NCBI RefSeq assembly: GCF_023078455.1
Contig: NZ_CP095740.1
Coordinates: forward strand, 2,778,001 to 2,842,000
Direction of reading: 5' to 3'
Length of the DNA: 64,000 nucleotides
From: Luteibacter aegosomatis
GTDB lineage: Bacteria; Pseudomonadota; Gammaproteobacteria; Xanthomonadales; Rhodanobacteraceae
Within the stretch, counting starts at the first letter, position 1. Each line of letters begins with the position of its first letter. The translations under genes and the position numbers were made by a program. Positions 16,220 to 26,403 of this stretch are shown here, in pieces. Below the pieces are notes generated by a model. The model had not been told where the DNA came from. It did not search any database and saw only the letters and a program-made list of their open reading frames with translations.

Positions 16220-17781
16220 GCGACGCCGCCGCCCTCCCCGACGCGCCGCCGGCGGGCCCCAAGCCGCTGCACGGCGGCCCGCTGGTACTGCTGACGATCG
16301 CCGTCGCGTTCTCCACCTTCATGGAGATCCTCGACATGACCATCGTCAACGTGGCCGTGCCGCACATCGCCGGCAGCCTCGGCGTAAGCGCCAGCGAAGG
16401 CACCTGGGCGATCAGCTCGTACGCGCTCGCCAGCGCCATCATGCAGCCGCTCACCGGCTGGCTCGCGCGCCGCTTCGGCGAAGTGAAGACGTTCTGCGCG
16501 TCGGTGACGCTTTTCGTGCTCTTCTCCATGCTGTGCGGCATGGCCACGAACATGCCCATGCTGGTGATCTTCCGCCTGCTGCAGGGCGCGGGGTCGGGTC
16601 CGATGGTGGCGCTGTCGCTGTCGCTGCTGCTGTCGAGCTACCCCAAGACGAAACAAGGCATCGCATTGGCGATGTGGGCGATGACCGTGGTGGTGGCGCC
16701 GATCTTCGGGCCCATCCTCGGCGGCTACCTCACCGACAATTTTTCCTGGCCGTGGATCTTCTACATCAACGTGCCCGTGGGCGCGGCGGCCGGTGTCGTC
16801 ACCTGGTCGATCCTGCGCCATCGCGAAACGAAAACCACGCGGGCGCCCATCGACACCGTGGGCCTGGCCTTGCTCGTGGTGGGCGTGGGCTCGCTGCAGT
16901 TCATGCTCGACAACGGCAACGACCACGACTGGTTCGCCTCGCCGATGATCCTCGCCCTGGGCCTGGTCGCGCTGGTGGCGCTGGTGTTCCTGATCGTGTG
17001 GGAGCTCACGGCGAAATATCCCGTGGTCGACCTCTCGCTGTTCAAGCGGCGCAACTTCACGGTAGGCGTGATCGCGCTTTCGCTGGGCATGCTGGCTTTC
17101 TTCGGCATCAACGTGGTGTTTCCGCTGTGGCTGCAGACCACGCTCGGCTACACCGCCACCTGGGCCGGCCTCGCCACCGCGCCGGTGGGCATCCTCGCCT
17201 TCCTCATCTCGCCGATCATCGGCCGCAATATCCAGCGCCTGGAACTGCGCGCCGTGGTGACCTTCGCCTTCCTGGTGTTCGCCTTCACCTCGTTCTGGTT
17301 CGCCGGCTTCAACAGCGGCGCGTCGTACGCCACGCTGGTGTTGCCGCGTTTCATCATGGGTATCGCCATCGCCTGTTTCTTCATTCCGCTCAACCAGATC
17401 TTCCTTTCCGGCCTGGCGCCCGAGCAGATCGCGGGCGCATCGGGCCTCGCCAACTTCTGCCGCACGCTGGCGTCGAGCGTGTCCACCGCCATCACCGTCA
17501 CGCTCTGGCAGCACCGTGGCGAGTTCCACCACGCGTCGCTCACCGAATACGTCAACCCCGCCTCGCCGGCCACCACGGCCTACACGCAGCGCCTGGCGGC
17601 GATGGGAGCGCACGGGCAGCCGGCGCTGGGGGTGATCGACCAGGTGCTCAACCGCGAGGCCCTCACGCTGGCGGTCAACGACGTCTTTTTCAGTTGCGCC
17701 ATCCTTTTCCTCGCCCTCATCCCCGTCCTGTGGCTTGCCAGGCCGCCGTTCGGCAATGCCGGGGGTGCCGCCGGTCATTGA
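16216..17781 (+). CDS. emrB: EmrB-like MFS multidrug transporter (DHA2 family)
   Basis: A 521-residue, 14-helix proton-driven exporter. Helix 1 carries F-M-E-I-L-D-M-T-I-V-N-V-A (motif D1), then W-A-I-S-S-Y-A-L-A, G-W-L-A-R-R-F-G-E (motif A) and G-P-I-L-G-G-Y-L (motif C). The start is a TTG at 16216 that overlaps the emrA stop (TTGA), with no in-frame ATG until the first membrane helix. With the adaptor and channel genes it forms a complete tripartite pump for hydrophobic toxic compounds. Confidence 0.93.
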   Translation: MSDAAALPDAPPAGPKPLHGGPLVLLTIAVAFSTFMEILDMTIVNVAVPHIAGSLGVSASEGTWAISSYALASAIMQPLTGWLARRFGEVKTFCASVTLFVLFSMLCGMATNMPMLVIFRLLQGAGSGPMVALSLSLLLSSYPKTKQGIALAMWAMTVVVAPIFGPILGGYLTDNFSWPWIFYINVPVGAAAGVVTWSILRHRETKTTRAPIDTVGLALLVVGVGSLQFMLDNGNDHDWFASPMILALGLVALVALVFLIVWELTAKYPVVDLSLFKRRNFTVGVIALSLGMLAFFGINVVFPLWLQTTLGYTATWAGLATAPVGILAFLISPIIGRNIQRLELRAVVTFAFLVFAFTSFWFAGFNSGASYATLVLPRFIMGIAIACFFIPLNQIFLSGLAPEQIAGASGLANFCRTLASSVSTAITVTLWQHRGEFHHASLTEYVNPASPATTAYTQRLAAMGAHGQPALGVIDQVLNREALTLAVNDVFFSCAILFLALIPVLWLARPPFGNAGGAAGH

Positions 17782-17888
17782 CGGATCATCGATTGAATCG
17801 ATCTAAAAGAGGTCGGTGAAATCGACAAGGCAATACCGTGACTTGCCGCAACTGGTGCGGCGCAATACCTCGTGGTAGCTTTCGCCGC

Positions 17889-18395
17889 ATGGCACAAACC
17901 CTACGCATCATTAAGAAGTACCCGAACCGTCGTCTTTACGACACGGAAATCTCGAGCTACATCACGCTGGAGGAGGTGCGCCAGCTGGTTCTCGACGGGG
18001 AGACTTTCGAGGTCCGCGACGCCAAGTCCGGCGAGGATCTCACCCGTTCGGTATTGCTTCAGATCATCGCGGAGCACGAGGAGCACGGCCAGCCGATGCT
18101 CTCCACGCAGCTGCTCTCCCACATCATCCGCTTCTACGGCGACCCGCTACAGGGCTTCATGGGTCCCTACCTGGAGCGCAGCCTGCAGGTCTTCCTCGAC
18201 CAGCAGCAGCAGTTCCGCAACCAGCTCAACAGCCTCATGGGCCAGACCCCCTGGTCGATGCTCAACGACATGACCGAGCGCAACCTCGACGTCTGGAAGA
18301 CGATGCAGCGCGGTTTCCTCGACGCGGCCACCGGCCGGCCGCCCGAACCGGCGCGCCCGGCCCCGCACGGCCGCACCGGCAAGAAGACCGGCTGA
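17889..18395 (+). CDS. phaR: Polyhydroxyalkanoate synthesis regulator PhaR
   Basis: A 168-residue protein. The N-terminal PHB accumulation DNA-binding domain is unmistakable: I-K-K-Y-P-N-R-R-L-Y-D-T-E (about 7-19), then S-Y-I-T-L-E-E-V-R. The central region fits the PhaR regulatory domain (D-P-L-Q-G-F, then an F-L-D-Q-Q-Q-Q-F-R-N-Q coiled stretch), and the tail is disordered, proline- and basic-rich. In PHB producers it represses phasin and synthesis genes until the polymer appears. No phaC or phasin gene lies nearby. The ATG at 17889 is favoured because the domain starts at once after it. Confidence 0.92.
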   Translation: MAQTLRIIKKYPNRRLYDTEISSYITLEEVRQLVLDGETFEVRDAKSGEDLTRSVLLQIIAEHEEHGQPMLSTQLLSHIIRFYGDPLQGFMGPYLERSLQVFLDQQQQFRNQLNSLMGQTPWSMLNDMTERNLDVWKTMQRGFLDAATGRPPEPARPAPHGRTGKKTG

Positions 18396-18488
18396 TCCTC
18401 CTGCGCCGCCGCCCGGGCTTGCCTGCGGCGGCGCTGCGGCGCACGATGCGCTGCCCCGCAATATCGCGATCCGCGGATACCGCCGCCC

Positions 18489-19868
18489 ATGCCCCGTAAC
18501 GACATCGCCGTGGTCGGCGCCGGATTGGTCGGCGCCCTGGTCGCCACCCTGCTCACCCAGCGCGGCTTTCGCGTCACGGTCTACGAGAAACGCCCCGATC
18601 CGCGCCGAGCGGGCTTCCAGGGCGGCCGTTCGATCAATCTGGCCCTCGCCGAGCGCGGCCTGCACGCCTTGCGGGCCACCGGACTCGCCGACAAGGTATT
18701 GGCCCAGGCGGTGATGATGCGCGGCCGGATGGTGCACGATCCCGCCGGGCACAGCGGCCTGCAACGCTACGGTGTCGACGACTCCGAAGTGATCTGGTCG
18801 GTGTCGCGCGGCGGGCTCAATGCGTTGATGCTCGATGCGGCGGAGGCCGCCGGGGCCACGGTACATTTCGACCAGGGCCTTGCCGGGGCCGACCTCGACG
18901 CTGGCACGCTCACCCTGCGCGACGACGCTGGCCGCGAGCGCACCGTCGACGCGCCCGTGGTGATCGGCGCCGACGGCGCCGGTTCCGCGCTGCGCGCCGC
19001 CATGCACCGGCATGCGCCGCTCGGCGAACGCGTGGAGGAACTCGGCCACGGTTACAAGGAACTGGAAATCCCTCCCGGCACGGATCCCGCCGCGCCGTTC
19101 GCGATCGAACGCAACGCGCTGCACATCTGGCCGCGGGGTCATTACATGTGCATCGCGCTGCCCAATCGCGAGGGCAGCTTCACCGTCACCCTGTTCCTGC
19201 CCAACGACGGAGAGCATCCGAGTTTCCGCAGCATCTCGGGCGCAGGCGCCGCCGAGGCGTTCTTCCGTGCCGATTTCCCCGATGCACTGGCCTTGATGCC
19301 CGACTTCGCCGCCGACTGGGCCACGCATCCGGTCGGTACCCTGGCCACGCTGTACCTCGACCGCTGGCACATCGGCGGGCGCGCCCTGCTCATCGGCGAT
19401 GCCGCGCACGCCATCGTGCCGTTCCACGGCCAGGGCATGAACTGCGGATTCGAGGATGCCGCCGAGCTGGCGTCGCTGTTCGAGGCGATGCCGGACGATC
19501 CGGCCGCCGTATTCGCGGCGTTCGAGGCGCAACGCAAGCCCAATGCCGACGCGATCGCACGCATGGCGCTGGAAAACTACGTGGAGATGCGCGACAAGGT
19601 GGCCGATCCGCGTTTCCTGCGCATGCGCGAACTCGGCACGCTGCTCGCGCAGCGCTCACCCACGCATTACATGCCGCGGTATCGCATGGTCACCTTCACC
19701 CACCTGCCGTATGCCTACGCGCTGGAGCGCGGCATGGCACAGGACGTGCTGGTGGAGCAGTTGTTGAAGGGACACGCGTCGGTGGATTCCGTCGACCTCG
19801 ATGCGGCGGTTCGCGCCCTGGAAGCCACCCTGCCGCCCTTGCCTGCACAGGCGTTCGAGCGGGATTGA
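18489..19868 (+). CDS. kmo: Kynurenine 3-monooxygenase
   Basis: A 459-residue FAD-dependent hydroxylase converting L-kynurenine to 3-hydroxykynurenine with NADPH and oxygen. The N terminus shows V-V-G-A-G-L-V-G-A-L (dinucleotide fold), then Y-E-K-R-P-D-P-R and the KMO-specific G-R-S-I-N-L-A-L-A-E-R-G. The second FAD motif is L-I-G-D-A-A-H-A-I-V-P-F-H-G-Q-G-M-N. In this group the enzyme may feed de novo NAD synthesis through 3-hydroxyanthranilate; no other kynurenine gene is nearby, so that link is inference. It stands between phaR and the ccm operon as a separate unit. Confidence 0.95.
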   Translation: MPRNDIAVVGAGLVGALVATLLTQRGFRVTVYEKRPDPRRAGFQGGRSINLALAERGLHALRATGLADKVLAQAVMMRGRMVHDPAGHSGLQRYGVDDSEVIWSVSRGGLNALMLDAAEAAGATVHFDQGLAGADLDAGTLTLRDDAGRERTVDAPVVIGADGAGSALRAAMHRHAPLGERVEELGHGYKELEIPPGTDPAAPFAIERNALHIWPRGHYMCIALPNREGSFTVTLFLPNDGEHPSFRSISGAGAAEAFFRADFPDALALMPDFAADWATHPVGTLATLYLDRWHIGGRALLIGDAAHAIVPFHGQGMNCGFEDAAELASLFEAMPDDPAAVFAAFEAQRKPNADAIARMALENYVEMRDKVADPRFLRMRELGTLLAQRSPTHYMPRYRMVTFTHLPYAYALERGMAQDVLVEQLLKGHASVDSVDLDAAVRALEATLPPLPAQAFERD

Positions 19869-19870
19869 TT

Positions 19871-19887
19871 CGCGGACAGGGTCCGCG
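19871..19887. repeat. Short fragment of the REP-like palindrome
   Basis: CGCGGAC-AGG-GTCCGCG is a 7-base-arm inverted repeat matching the core word of the long palindrome at 5213-5296. It lies in the kmo-ccmA gap, just past the kmo stop. Confidence 0.65.
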
Positions 19888-19931
19888 ACAGGCAAATGGA
19901 CAAGCCTCGCGCCTCCCGCAACAATCCCCCG

Positions 19932-20561
19932 ATGACCGCCGTTGCCCCGCCCCTGCTCGAAGCACGCGCCCTGACCTTCCTGCGCCAGGACGAACCCGTG
20001 TTCGGGCCCATCGACTTCGCGCTGCACGCGGGCGAGATCGCCCTCGTCGAAGGCGACAACGGCAGCGGCAAGACCACCCTGATGCGCGTGCTCACCGGCA
20101 TGCTGCGCGCGGGCGGCGGCGAGGTACTCCTCGACGGCACGCCGTTCGCACTGGACGAAGTGGCGGGCGAAGTGGTGTTCCTCGGCCATCAGCTCGGCCT
20201 GAAGAACGACCTCTCCCCCCGCGAGAATCTCGCCCTTGCCCAGGCGCTCTATGGCCGCCGCGAAGGGGCCTCCCTCACCGCCACCCTGGTCGAGGTGGGC
20301 CTGGGCGGCTACGAGGACGAGCCCGTGCGCCGCCTGTCGGCCGGCCAGAAGAAACGCGCGGCACTGGCACGCCTGCTTCTGCTGCCCGCCCGAATCTGGT
20401 TGCTCGACGAACCCTACGCCAACCTCGATCGCGAGGGCATCGCGCTGGTCAACCGCCTGGTCGATGCCCATGCCACACGTGGCGGCGCCGCGCTGGTCAC
20501 CAGCCATGGCGCCGTCAGTTTCGCGGGCGAAGCGCCCCGCCGCATCCGGTTGCACGCATGA
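19932..20561 (+). CDS. ccmA: Cytochrome c maturation heme exporter ATPase CcmA
   Basis: A 209-residue ABC ATPase for the CcmABCD complex, which releases holo-CcmE. Walker A is G-D-N-G-S-G-K-T-T, the signature L-S-A-G-Q-K-K-R, and Walker B W-L-L-D-E-P-Y-A-N-L-D, all typical of CcmA. An in-frame ATG at 19896 is possible, but the one at 19932 gives the usual length. It opens a nine-gene operon in which most genes overlap by 4 bases. Confidence 0.95.
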   Translation: MTAVAPPLLEARALTFLRQDEPVFGPIDFALHAGEIALVEGDNGSGKTTLMRVLTGMLRAGGGEVLLDGTPFALDEVAGEVVFLGHQLGLKNDLSPRENLALAQALYGRREGASLTATLVEVGLGGYEDEPVRRLSAGQKKRAALARLLLLPARIWLLDEPYANLDREGIALVNRLVDAHATRGGAALVTSHGAVSFAGEAPRRIRLHA

Positions 20562-21244
20562 CGCCGGGGCACCTGGGCGCCGCCTGCGCCGCGTTGCTCA
20601 GGCGCGATCTCACCCTGGCCTGGCGCCGTCGCGGAGACATCGCGATGCCCGTGCTCTACGCGCTCATCGTGGGGACGCTGTTTCCGTTCGCCATCGGTCC
20701 CGAACCCGCCCTGCTCGCGCGCATCGCGTCGGGCGTCGTGTTCGTCACCGTGCTTCTGTCGATCCTGCTATCGCTCGACACCCTGTTCCGTGGCGACATC
20801 GAAGACGGCTCGATGGAGCAGCTCATGCTCGCGCCGCAGCCGCTGGCCCTGCTGGTGGGCATGAAGATCCTCGCGCACTGGATCACCTCGGCGCTCCCGT
20901 TGATCGTCGTGGCGCCCGTGCTCGCGTCGATGCTGCATTTTCCCACCGGCACCCTACCCGTGCTGGTGCTCGCCCTCGTGCTCGCCACGCCGCTCCTGAG
21001 CCTTTTGGGCGCCGTGCTGGTGGCGTTGGCGGGCGGCGCGAAGCGCTCTGGTATGCTTCTGGCGCTGATGTTGCTGCCCTTGTGCGTACCGGTGGTGATC
21101 TTCGCCGCGGGAGCCGTCTCGGCGGCGCAGCAAGGGCTGCCCTGGATCGCGCCGATGGCGTGGCTGGGCGCGGGACTGGCGCTGGCCGTGGTGCTTGGCC
21201 CCCTGGCCTGCGCGGCGGCGCTGCGGATCGCGCTGGACAGCTGA
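20558..21244 (+). CDS. ccmB: Heme exporter membrane protein CcmB
   Basis: A 228-residue protein with six hydrophobic helices and the family opening L-L-R-R-D-L-T-L-A-W-R-R-R, plus L-D-T-L-F-R-G-D-I-E-D-G-S-M-E-Q-L. It is the membrane partner of CcmA. The ATG at 20558 overlaps the ccmA stop. Confidence 0.95.
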   Translation: MTPGHLGAACAALLRRDLTLAWRRRGDIAMPVLYALIVGTLFPFAIGPEPALLARIASGVVFVTVLLSILLSLDTLFRGDIEDGSMEQLMLAPQPLALLVGMKILAHWITSALPLIVVAPVLASMLHFPTGTLPVLVLALVLATPLLSLLGAVLVALAGGAKRSGMLLALMLLPLCVPVVIFAAGAVSAAQQGLPWIAPMAWLGAGLALAVVLGPLACAAALRIALDS

Positions 21245-21312
21245 TCCGATGCAACCGGGCACGGGACGGGAGGGACTCACCATGGATGCACCGAATTCTG
21301 TAACGAGGACCG

Positions 21313-22083
21313 ATGGCTAACTGGGTACCGCTCTGGCTCCACCGTCTGGGATCGCCACCGGTGTTTTACCGTTTCGCGGGCGCCGTGCGTCCGTGGGCCC
21401 TCGGCCTGGCCCTGGTGCTCGGCGCCGTCGCGCTCTACGGCGGCCTCTTCGTCGCTCCCGCCGATTACCAGCAGGGCGACGCCTACCGCATCATCTTCAT
21501 CCACGTGCCCAGCGCCTGGATGAGCCTGTTCATCTACGGCGCGATGGCGCTGGCCGCCTTCATCGGCCTGGTCTGGCGCATCAAGCTCGCCGAGACCGTG
21601 GCCATGGAATCCGCCCCGGTCGGCGCCGCGTTCACCTTGATCACCCTCGCCACGGGCTCGCTCTGGGGCAAGCCGATGTGGGGCACCTGGTGGACATGGG
21701 ACGCACGCCTCACGTCCGAGCTGGTGCTGCTGTTCATCTACCTGGGCGTGATCGGCCTCTACCACGCCTTCGAAGATCGCCGCCAGGGCGCGCGCGCCGC
21801 ATCTTTCCTCGTGCTGATCGGCGCGGTGAACGTGCCCATCGTGCATTTCTCGGTGAACTGGTGGAACACCCTCCACCAGGGCTCCACCATCCGCCTGCTC
21901 GGCCCGTCGCACATCGACGCCAGCATGGTCTGGCCGCTGCTCACCATGATGGCGGCCACCAAGTGCTACTACGTATCCAGCCTGTTCGCGCGCGTGCGCG
22001 CCGATCTCATCGCCTCCGAAAGCGGCAAGGGCTGGGTGCGCGAGCTCGCCCTGGGCAACGAAGCGAAGGATCCATCGGCATGA
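21313..22083 (+). CDS. ccmC: Heme-handling membrane protein CcmC
   Basis: A 256-residue protein with six membrane helices, which attaches heme to CcmE. The tryptophan-rich (WWD) motif [14 protein letters not shown] is intact. Flanking heme-ligand histidines are seen in [11 protein letters not shown] and in [17 protein letters not shown] precedes the ATG. It follows ccmB after 68 bases, the largest gap in the operon. Confidence 0.96.
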   Translation: MANWVPLWLHRLGSPPVFYRFAGAVRPWALGLALVLGAVALYGGLFVAPADYQQGDAYRIIFIHVPSAWMSLFIYGAMALAAFIGLVWRIKLAETVAMESAPVGAAFTLITLATGSLWGKPMWGTWWTWDARLTSELVLLFIYLGVIGLYHAFEDRRQGARAASFLVLIGAVNVPIVHFSVNWWNTLHQGSTIRLLGPSHIDASMVWPLLTMMAATKCYYVSSLFARVRADLIASESGKGWVRELALGNEAKDPSA

Positions 22084-22265
22084 CCGACCTCGCCATGGGC
22101 CATTACGGCCTCTACGTGTGGTCGTCGCTGGCCATCTTCGTCGTGGTGCTCCTCATCGATACGCTGGGACCGCTCGCGCGGCGCCGGCGCAACCTGCGCG
22201 AACTGCGTGCGCGACTCGCACGACAGGAAAACCGCCGCCGGCCCGGAACCGCACAGAGTCCATGA
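22080..22265 (+). CDS. ccmD: Small heme exporter subunit CcmD
   Basis: A 61-residue protein with one membrane helix ([15 protein letters not shown], about 13-27) and a basic cytoplasmic tail with [10 protein letters not shown]. CcmD holds CcmC and CcmE together with CcmAB. The gene overlaps both neighbours by 4 bases. Confidence 0.92.
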   Translation: MTDLAMGHYGLYVWSSLAIFVVVLLIDTLGPLARRRRNLRELRARLARQENRRRPGTAQSP

Positions 22266-22729
22266 ATCCCACCCGTAAACGCCGCCTCGCCATCGTGATC
22301 TCGGTGGTCATCGCCGCCTCCGTCGCGGTGAGCCTCACCGTGTTCGCGTTGCAGCGAAACATGAACTACCTGTTTACCCCCAGCCAGGTGCAGGAAGGCC
22401 AGGCCACGCAGTACGCCACCTTCCGCCTGGGCGGGATGGTGAAATCCGGCTCCATCCAGCGTGCCGGCGACAGTCTCAAGGTGAGTTTCATCGTGGTCGA
22501 CGACGGCGGCGCGATGCCCGTGGAATACACCGGCATCCTTCCCGACCTGTTCCGCGACAACCAGTCGGTGATCGCCACGGGACGCATGGCCGACGGCCGC
22601 TTCATCGCCAGCGAAGTGCTCGCCAAGCACGACGAGAACTACATGCCGAAGGAACTGAAGGACGCCATGGCCAAGGCGCACGACAAGCGCCACATCGAAG
22701 ACACGCCGACCAAGGACGCGCCCAAGTGA
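22262..22729 (+). CDS. ccmE: Periplasmic heme chaperone CcmE
   Basis: A 155-residue OB-fold protein with an N-terminal membrane anchor (about 8-29). The covalent heme-binding histidine lies in [11 protein letters not shown] (the HxxxY motif, about 122-132). V-D-D-G-G and Y-T-G-I-L-P-D-L-F are standard family blocks. It carries heme from CcmC to CcmF. Confidence 0.96.
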   Translation: MNPTRKRRLAIVISVVIAASVAVSLTVFALQRNMNYLFTPSQVQEGQATQYATFRLGGMVKSGSIQRAGDSLKVSFIVVDDGGAMPVEYTGILPDLFRDNQSVIATGRMADGRFIASEVLAKHDENYMPKELKDAMAKAHDKRHIEDTPTKDAPK

Positions 22730-24693
22730 TCCCCGAACTCGGCCAGTTCGCGCTGGTGCTGGCCCTGCTGCTGGCACTGGCCCAGGGCATCCTGCCCATC
22801 GTCGGCGCCTGGCGCGGCAACGCGGCGCTGATGGCCGTGGCCCGCCCCGCCGCCGCCGGCCAGGCCGTGTTCGTGTTCGCCGCGATGGCGATCCTCATCC
22901 ATGCCTTCCTCGCCTTCGATTTCTCGGTGGCCTACGTCGCCGACAATTCCAACCTCGCGCTGCCCTGGTATTACCGCATCACCGCGGTATGGGGCGCGCA
23001 CGAGGGCTCGATGCTGCTGTGGGTATTCATCCTCAACGTGTGGTCGCTCGCGCTGGCCGCCTTCAGCCGCCACCTGCCACCGGCGTTCCTGTCGCGCGTG
23101 CTGGGCGTGCTGGGCCTGATCGGCGTCGGCTTCCTCGCCTTCATCCTGTTCACCTCCAATCCCTTCCTGCGCGAACTGCCGATGCCCGCCGACGGCGGCG
23201 ACCTCAACCCGGTGCTGCAGGATCCGGGCATGACCTTCCACCCACCGGTGCTCTACATGGGCTACGTGGGCTTCTCGGTGGCCTTCGCGTTCTCCATCGC
23301 CGCCTTGCTCGGCGGTGAACTGGAGCAGGCGTGGGTGCGCTGGGCGCGACCTTGGACCAACGTGGCCTGGGCGTTTCTCACCATGGGCATCGTCGCAGGC
23401 AGTTGGTGGGCCTACGCCGAACTCGGCTGGGGCGGCTGGTGGTTCTGGGATCCGGTGGAAAACGCCTCGTTCATGCCCTGGCTCGTCGGCGTTGCGCTGA
23501 TCCACGCGCAGGCCGTCACCGAAAAGCGCGGCTCGCTGCCCGCATGGACGGTGCTGCTGTCGCTGTTCGCCTTCTCGCTGTCGCTGCTGGGTACCTTCCT
23601 GGTGCGTTCGGGCGTGCTCACTTCCGTGCACGCCTTCGCCTCCGATCCGCGCCGCGGCCTCTACATCCTCGGTTTCCTGGTGGTGGTGATCGGCGGTTCG
23701 CTGCTGCTCTACGCCATCCGCGCGCCGAAGGTGGCCACCGGCAAGCCGTTCGACGCGATGTCGCGCGAGACCGGCATCATGGTCGCCAACCTGCTGTTCA
23801 CCACGGCGGCGGCGATGGTGCTGCTGGGTACGCTGTTCCCGCTGATCGGCGACGCCTTCAACCTCGGCCGCATCTCGGTCGGGCCGCCCTATTTCGGTTT
23901 CCTCTTCGTGCTGCTGATGGCGCCCGCGGTACTGCTCTTGCCGTTCGGTCCCTACCTGCGCTGGGGCCGTGCCGAAGGACGTCAACTCACCGCCATGAGC
24001 CTCCGCGCGGGCGTGGCCGCGATGATCTGCGCCCTCGCCGCCGCCTGGTTCGCCGACGGCCGCCTGCGCGCCGTCGCCGGCGTGGCCGGTGCCGTCTGGG
24101 TGGCGGCCGGCACGCTCACCTATACGGTCAAGCGCTGGCGCGAGATGCCGTTCGGCCGTCGTTATCCCGCGGAGATGGCGGGCATGCTGGTGGCGCACGC
24201 CGGCGTGGCGATCTTCATCGTCGGCGTGATGCTGTCCGAATCGCTCAGCGTCGAGCGCGACGTTCGCCTCGCGCCGGGGCAGACCGAATCCGTGGGCGGC
24301 TACCAGTTCCGTTTCGACGGCGTGCGCGAAACCGAAGGCCCCAACTGGACCGCCGACGAAGGCGAGGTGGCGGTCATGCGCGACGGCGCGCTGATGACCA
24401 CGATGCATCCGCAAAAGCGCACCTATTCGCGCGGCCAGGTGCAGAGCGAATCGGCCATCGATCCTGGCCTGTTCCGCGACGTGTACGTGGCGCTGGGCGA
24501 ACCCATGGACGCCAACCATCCCGAAGGCGCCTGGGCCGTGCGCCTCTATCACAAGCCTTTCGTGCGTTGGATCTGGTTGGGGGGCCTGTTCATGATGGCC
24601 GGCGGCTTCCTCGCCGCCGCCGAACGGCGTTTCCGCGTGAAAAAGCAGGTCCGCGAGGCGGTGGCCGCGCCGGCGACGGAGTCGGTCGCATGA
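22726..24693 (+). CDS. ccmF: Cytochrome c heme lyase subunit CcmF
   Basis: A 655-residue polytopic membrane protein that joins heme to apocytochrome c. The WWD heme motif [14 protein letters not shown] is present (about residue 237 onward), with [11 protein letters not shown] upstream. The start is a GTG overlapping the ccmE stop (GTGA). Its length is normal for the family. Confidence 0.97.
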   Translation: MIPELGQFALVLALLLALAQGILPIVGAWRGNAALMAVARPAAAGQAVFVFAAMAILIHAFLAFDFSVAYVADNSNLALPWYYRITAVWGAHEGSMLLWVFILNVWSLALAAFSRHLPPAFLSRVLGVLGLIGVGFLAFILFTSNPFLRELPMPADGGDLNPVLQDPGMTFHPPVLYMGYVGFSVAFAFSIAALLGGELEQAWVRWARPWTNVAWAFLTMGIVAGSWWAYAELGWGGWWFWDPVENASFMPWLVGVALIHAQAVTEKRGSLPAWTVLLSLFAFSLSLLGTFLVRSGVLTSVHAFASDPRRGLYILGFLVVVIGGSLLLYAIRAPKVATGKPFDAMSRETGIMVANLLFTTAAAMVLLGTLFPLIGDAFNLGRISVGPPYFGFLFVLLMAPAVLLLPFGPYLRWGRAEGRQLTAMSLRAGVAAMICALAAAWFADGRLRAVAGVAGAVWVAAGTLTYTVKRWREMPFGRRYPAEMAGMLVAHAGVAIFIVGVMLSESLSVERDVRLAPGQTESVGGYQFRFDGVRETEGPNWTADEGEVAVMRDGALMTTMHPQKRTYSRGQVQSESAIDPGLFRDVYVALGEPMDANHPEGAWAVRLYHKPFVRWIWLGGLFMMAGGFLAAAERRFRVKKQVREAVAAPATESVA

Positions 24694-25232
24694 GCCGCCT
24701 CGCACCGTTGTTCGGCTTCCTGCTGCTCGTGGCATTGTTCGGCTTCGGCATCTGGTGGAACACGCGGCACGACCAGCACGAGATCGTGTCGCCCCTGATC
24801 AACAAGCCGGCGCCTGCCTTCGTGCTGCCCCGCCTCGACGATCCCTCGCGCACGGTGAGCAAGACCGACCTCCTGGGCAAGCCCTATTTCCTCAACGTGT
24901 TCGCCAGCTGGTGCATCGAGTGCGTGCACGAGCATCCCGAGCTGATGGGGCCGATGAAGCAGCTCGGCCTGCCGCTCGTCGGCTTCAACTACAAGGACGA
25001 TCCGCAGGCGGCCACCGCGTGGCTCGGCGAGCACGGCAATCCCTTCGACGCCATCGTGGCCGATCGCGACGGCCGCGCGGGCCTGGACTTCGGCGTGTAC
25101 GCGGCGCCGGAAACCTTCCTCGTCGACGCGAAGGGCATCGTCCGCTACAAGCGCATCGGCCCCATCACGCCGGACGTCATCGAGAGCGAGATCAAGCCCG
25201 CCCTCGCCGCGCTGGCGAAGGAGTCGCCGTGA
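24690..25232 (+). CDS. ccmG: Thiol:disulfide oxidoreductase CcmG/DsbE
   Basis: A 180-residue thioredoxin-fold protein anchored by one N-terminal helix (about 5-23). Its active site is W-C-I-E-C (about 73-77); the WCxxC pair fits CcmG, which reduces the CXXCH cysteines of apocytochrome c or CcmH. The G-V-Y-A-A-P-E-T-F block carries the cis-proline and is CcmG-specific. Confidence 0.95.
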   Translation: MSRLAPLFGFLLLVALFGFGIWWNTRHDQHEIVSPLINKPAPAFVLPRLDDPSRTVSKTDLLGKPYFLNVFASWCIECVHEHPELMGPMKQLGLPLVGFNYKDDPQAATAWLGEHGNPFDAIVADRDGRAGLDFGVYAAPETFLVDAKGIVRYKRIGPITPDVIESEIKPALAALAKESP

Positions 25233-25678
25233 TCCGCCGCCTGTGCGCCTTGCTCGCGTTCGCGTTGCTGCCCCTGCTCGCGATGGCGCAGGCGATCCAG
25301 CCGCTGCCCTTTCGCGACCGCGCGGAAGAAGTCCGCTTCCAGAAACTGAGTACCGAACTGCGTTGCCCGATGTGCCAGAACGAAACGCTGGCCGATTCCA
25401 ACGCGCCCATCGCGCACGACCTGCGCCGCCAGGTGTTCGAGATGATCCAGGCAGGCAAGAGCGACGCCGAGATCAAGCGTTACCTCGTCGACCGCTATTC
25501 CGACTTCGTGCTCTATAAGCCTCCCGTGCAGCCCTCGACCTGGTTCCTGTGGTTCGGCCCGTTCGTGCTGCTGCTGGCCGGGGCGCTGGTGGTGTACGTG
25601 AACGTGCGCCGTCGCCGACGGCTCCAGGCCGGTGCCACGCCGCCGGCTTCCAACATCGATGACGGGGACGATTGGTGA
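25229..25678 (+). CDS. ccmH: Apocytochrome c thiol reductase CcmH (CycL/NrfF domain)
   Basis: A 149-residue protein: signal peptide (1-21), then L-R-C-P-M-C-Q-N-E-T-L-A-D-S-N-A-P (redox CxxC near residue 47), then one membrane helix (about 103-122). It starts with GTG overlapping the ccmG stop. CcmH and the TPR protein are separate genes here, unlike the fused E. coli CcmH. Confidence 0.95.
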   Translation: MIRRLCALLAFALLPLLAMAQAIQPLPFRDRAEEVRFQKLSTELRCPMCQNETLADSNAPIAHDLRRQVFEMIQAGKSDAEIKRYLVDRYSDFVLYKPPVQPSTWFLWFGPFVLLLAGALVVYVNVRRRRRLQAGATPPASNIDDGDDW

Positions 25679-26346
25679 CTGTCGCGTTCTATCTCGTCGC
25701 CGCGGCGATGCTCGCGGTGGCCCTCGCGCTCCTGCTCGTTCCCCTCGTCCGCCACGGCCGTCGCCAGGGGCGCTCCCGCGGCGTGTTCGCCACGGCCGTC
25801 GCCATCGCCGTGCTCGTACCGCTGGCCAGCGTCGGCACGTACCTGCTCGTCGGCCGTCCGGCCACGCTCGGCGGCGTGGCACCCGCCGAGGAAATGACCG
25901 TCGACCAGGGCATCGTCGCGCTTCGCGCCCAGGTCAAGGCCCATCCGGACGACCTCCAGTCGTGGCTGCTGCTGGGCCAGACCTTCACGATGCTCAAGCA
26001 ACCCGCGCAAGCCCGCGAGGCCTACGACGGCGCCTTGCATGCCGACGCGCGCAACGTCGTCGCGATGGTGGGTTGGGCCGAGTCCGATTCGCTCGTGCGC
26101 GACGACCACCTCATCGAAGGGCGCTCGCGCGAACTGCTCGAATCCGCCCTCGCCATCGAGCCGACCAGCCAGCGCGCGCTGTGGCTGCTCGGCATCAGCG
26201 ATTTCCAGCAGCAGCGCTATGCCGAGGCATCGGCCACGTGGAAGAAACTGCAACCGCTGCTCGATCCCGACTCGAACGTGGCACGCGCCGTGGCGAAGCA
26301 GATCGCGCTGGCGGACGAGCGTTCGGCGAAGCCCACCTCGAACTGA
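25675..26346 (+). CDS. ccmI: TPR-containing cytochrome c biogenesis protein CcmI
   Basis: About 223 residues, with two membrane helices (near 3-22 and 38-57), then tetratricopeptide repeats (D-L-Q-S-W-L-L-L-G-Q-T-F, then R-A-L-W-L-L-G-I-S-D). It matches the periplasmic apocytochrome-binding C-terminal half of CcmI/CcmH. GTG at 25675, overlapping the ccmH stop, is preferred over TTG at 25672 because GTGA and ATGA junctions are the rule in this operon. It is shorter than classical CcmI, a form common in gammaproteobacteria, and is the last gene of the ccm operon. Confidence 0.88.
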   Translation: MTVAFYLVAAAMLAVALALLLVPLVRHGRRQGRSRGVFATAVAIAVLVPLASVGTYLLVGRPATLGGVAPAEEMTVDQGIVALRAQVKAHPDDLQSWLLLGQTFTMLKQPAQAREAYDGALHADARNVVAMVGWAESDSLVRDDHLIEGRSRELLESALAIEPTSQRALWLLGISDFQQQRYAEASATWKKLQPLLDPDSNVARAVAKQIALADERSAKPTSN

Positions 26347-26403
26347 GTAGGCGCACGCGCGCCCTTCGTGCCACCATCCGCGGATCGCAAGAAGGAGCTC
26401 CCC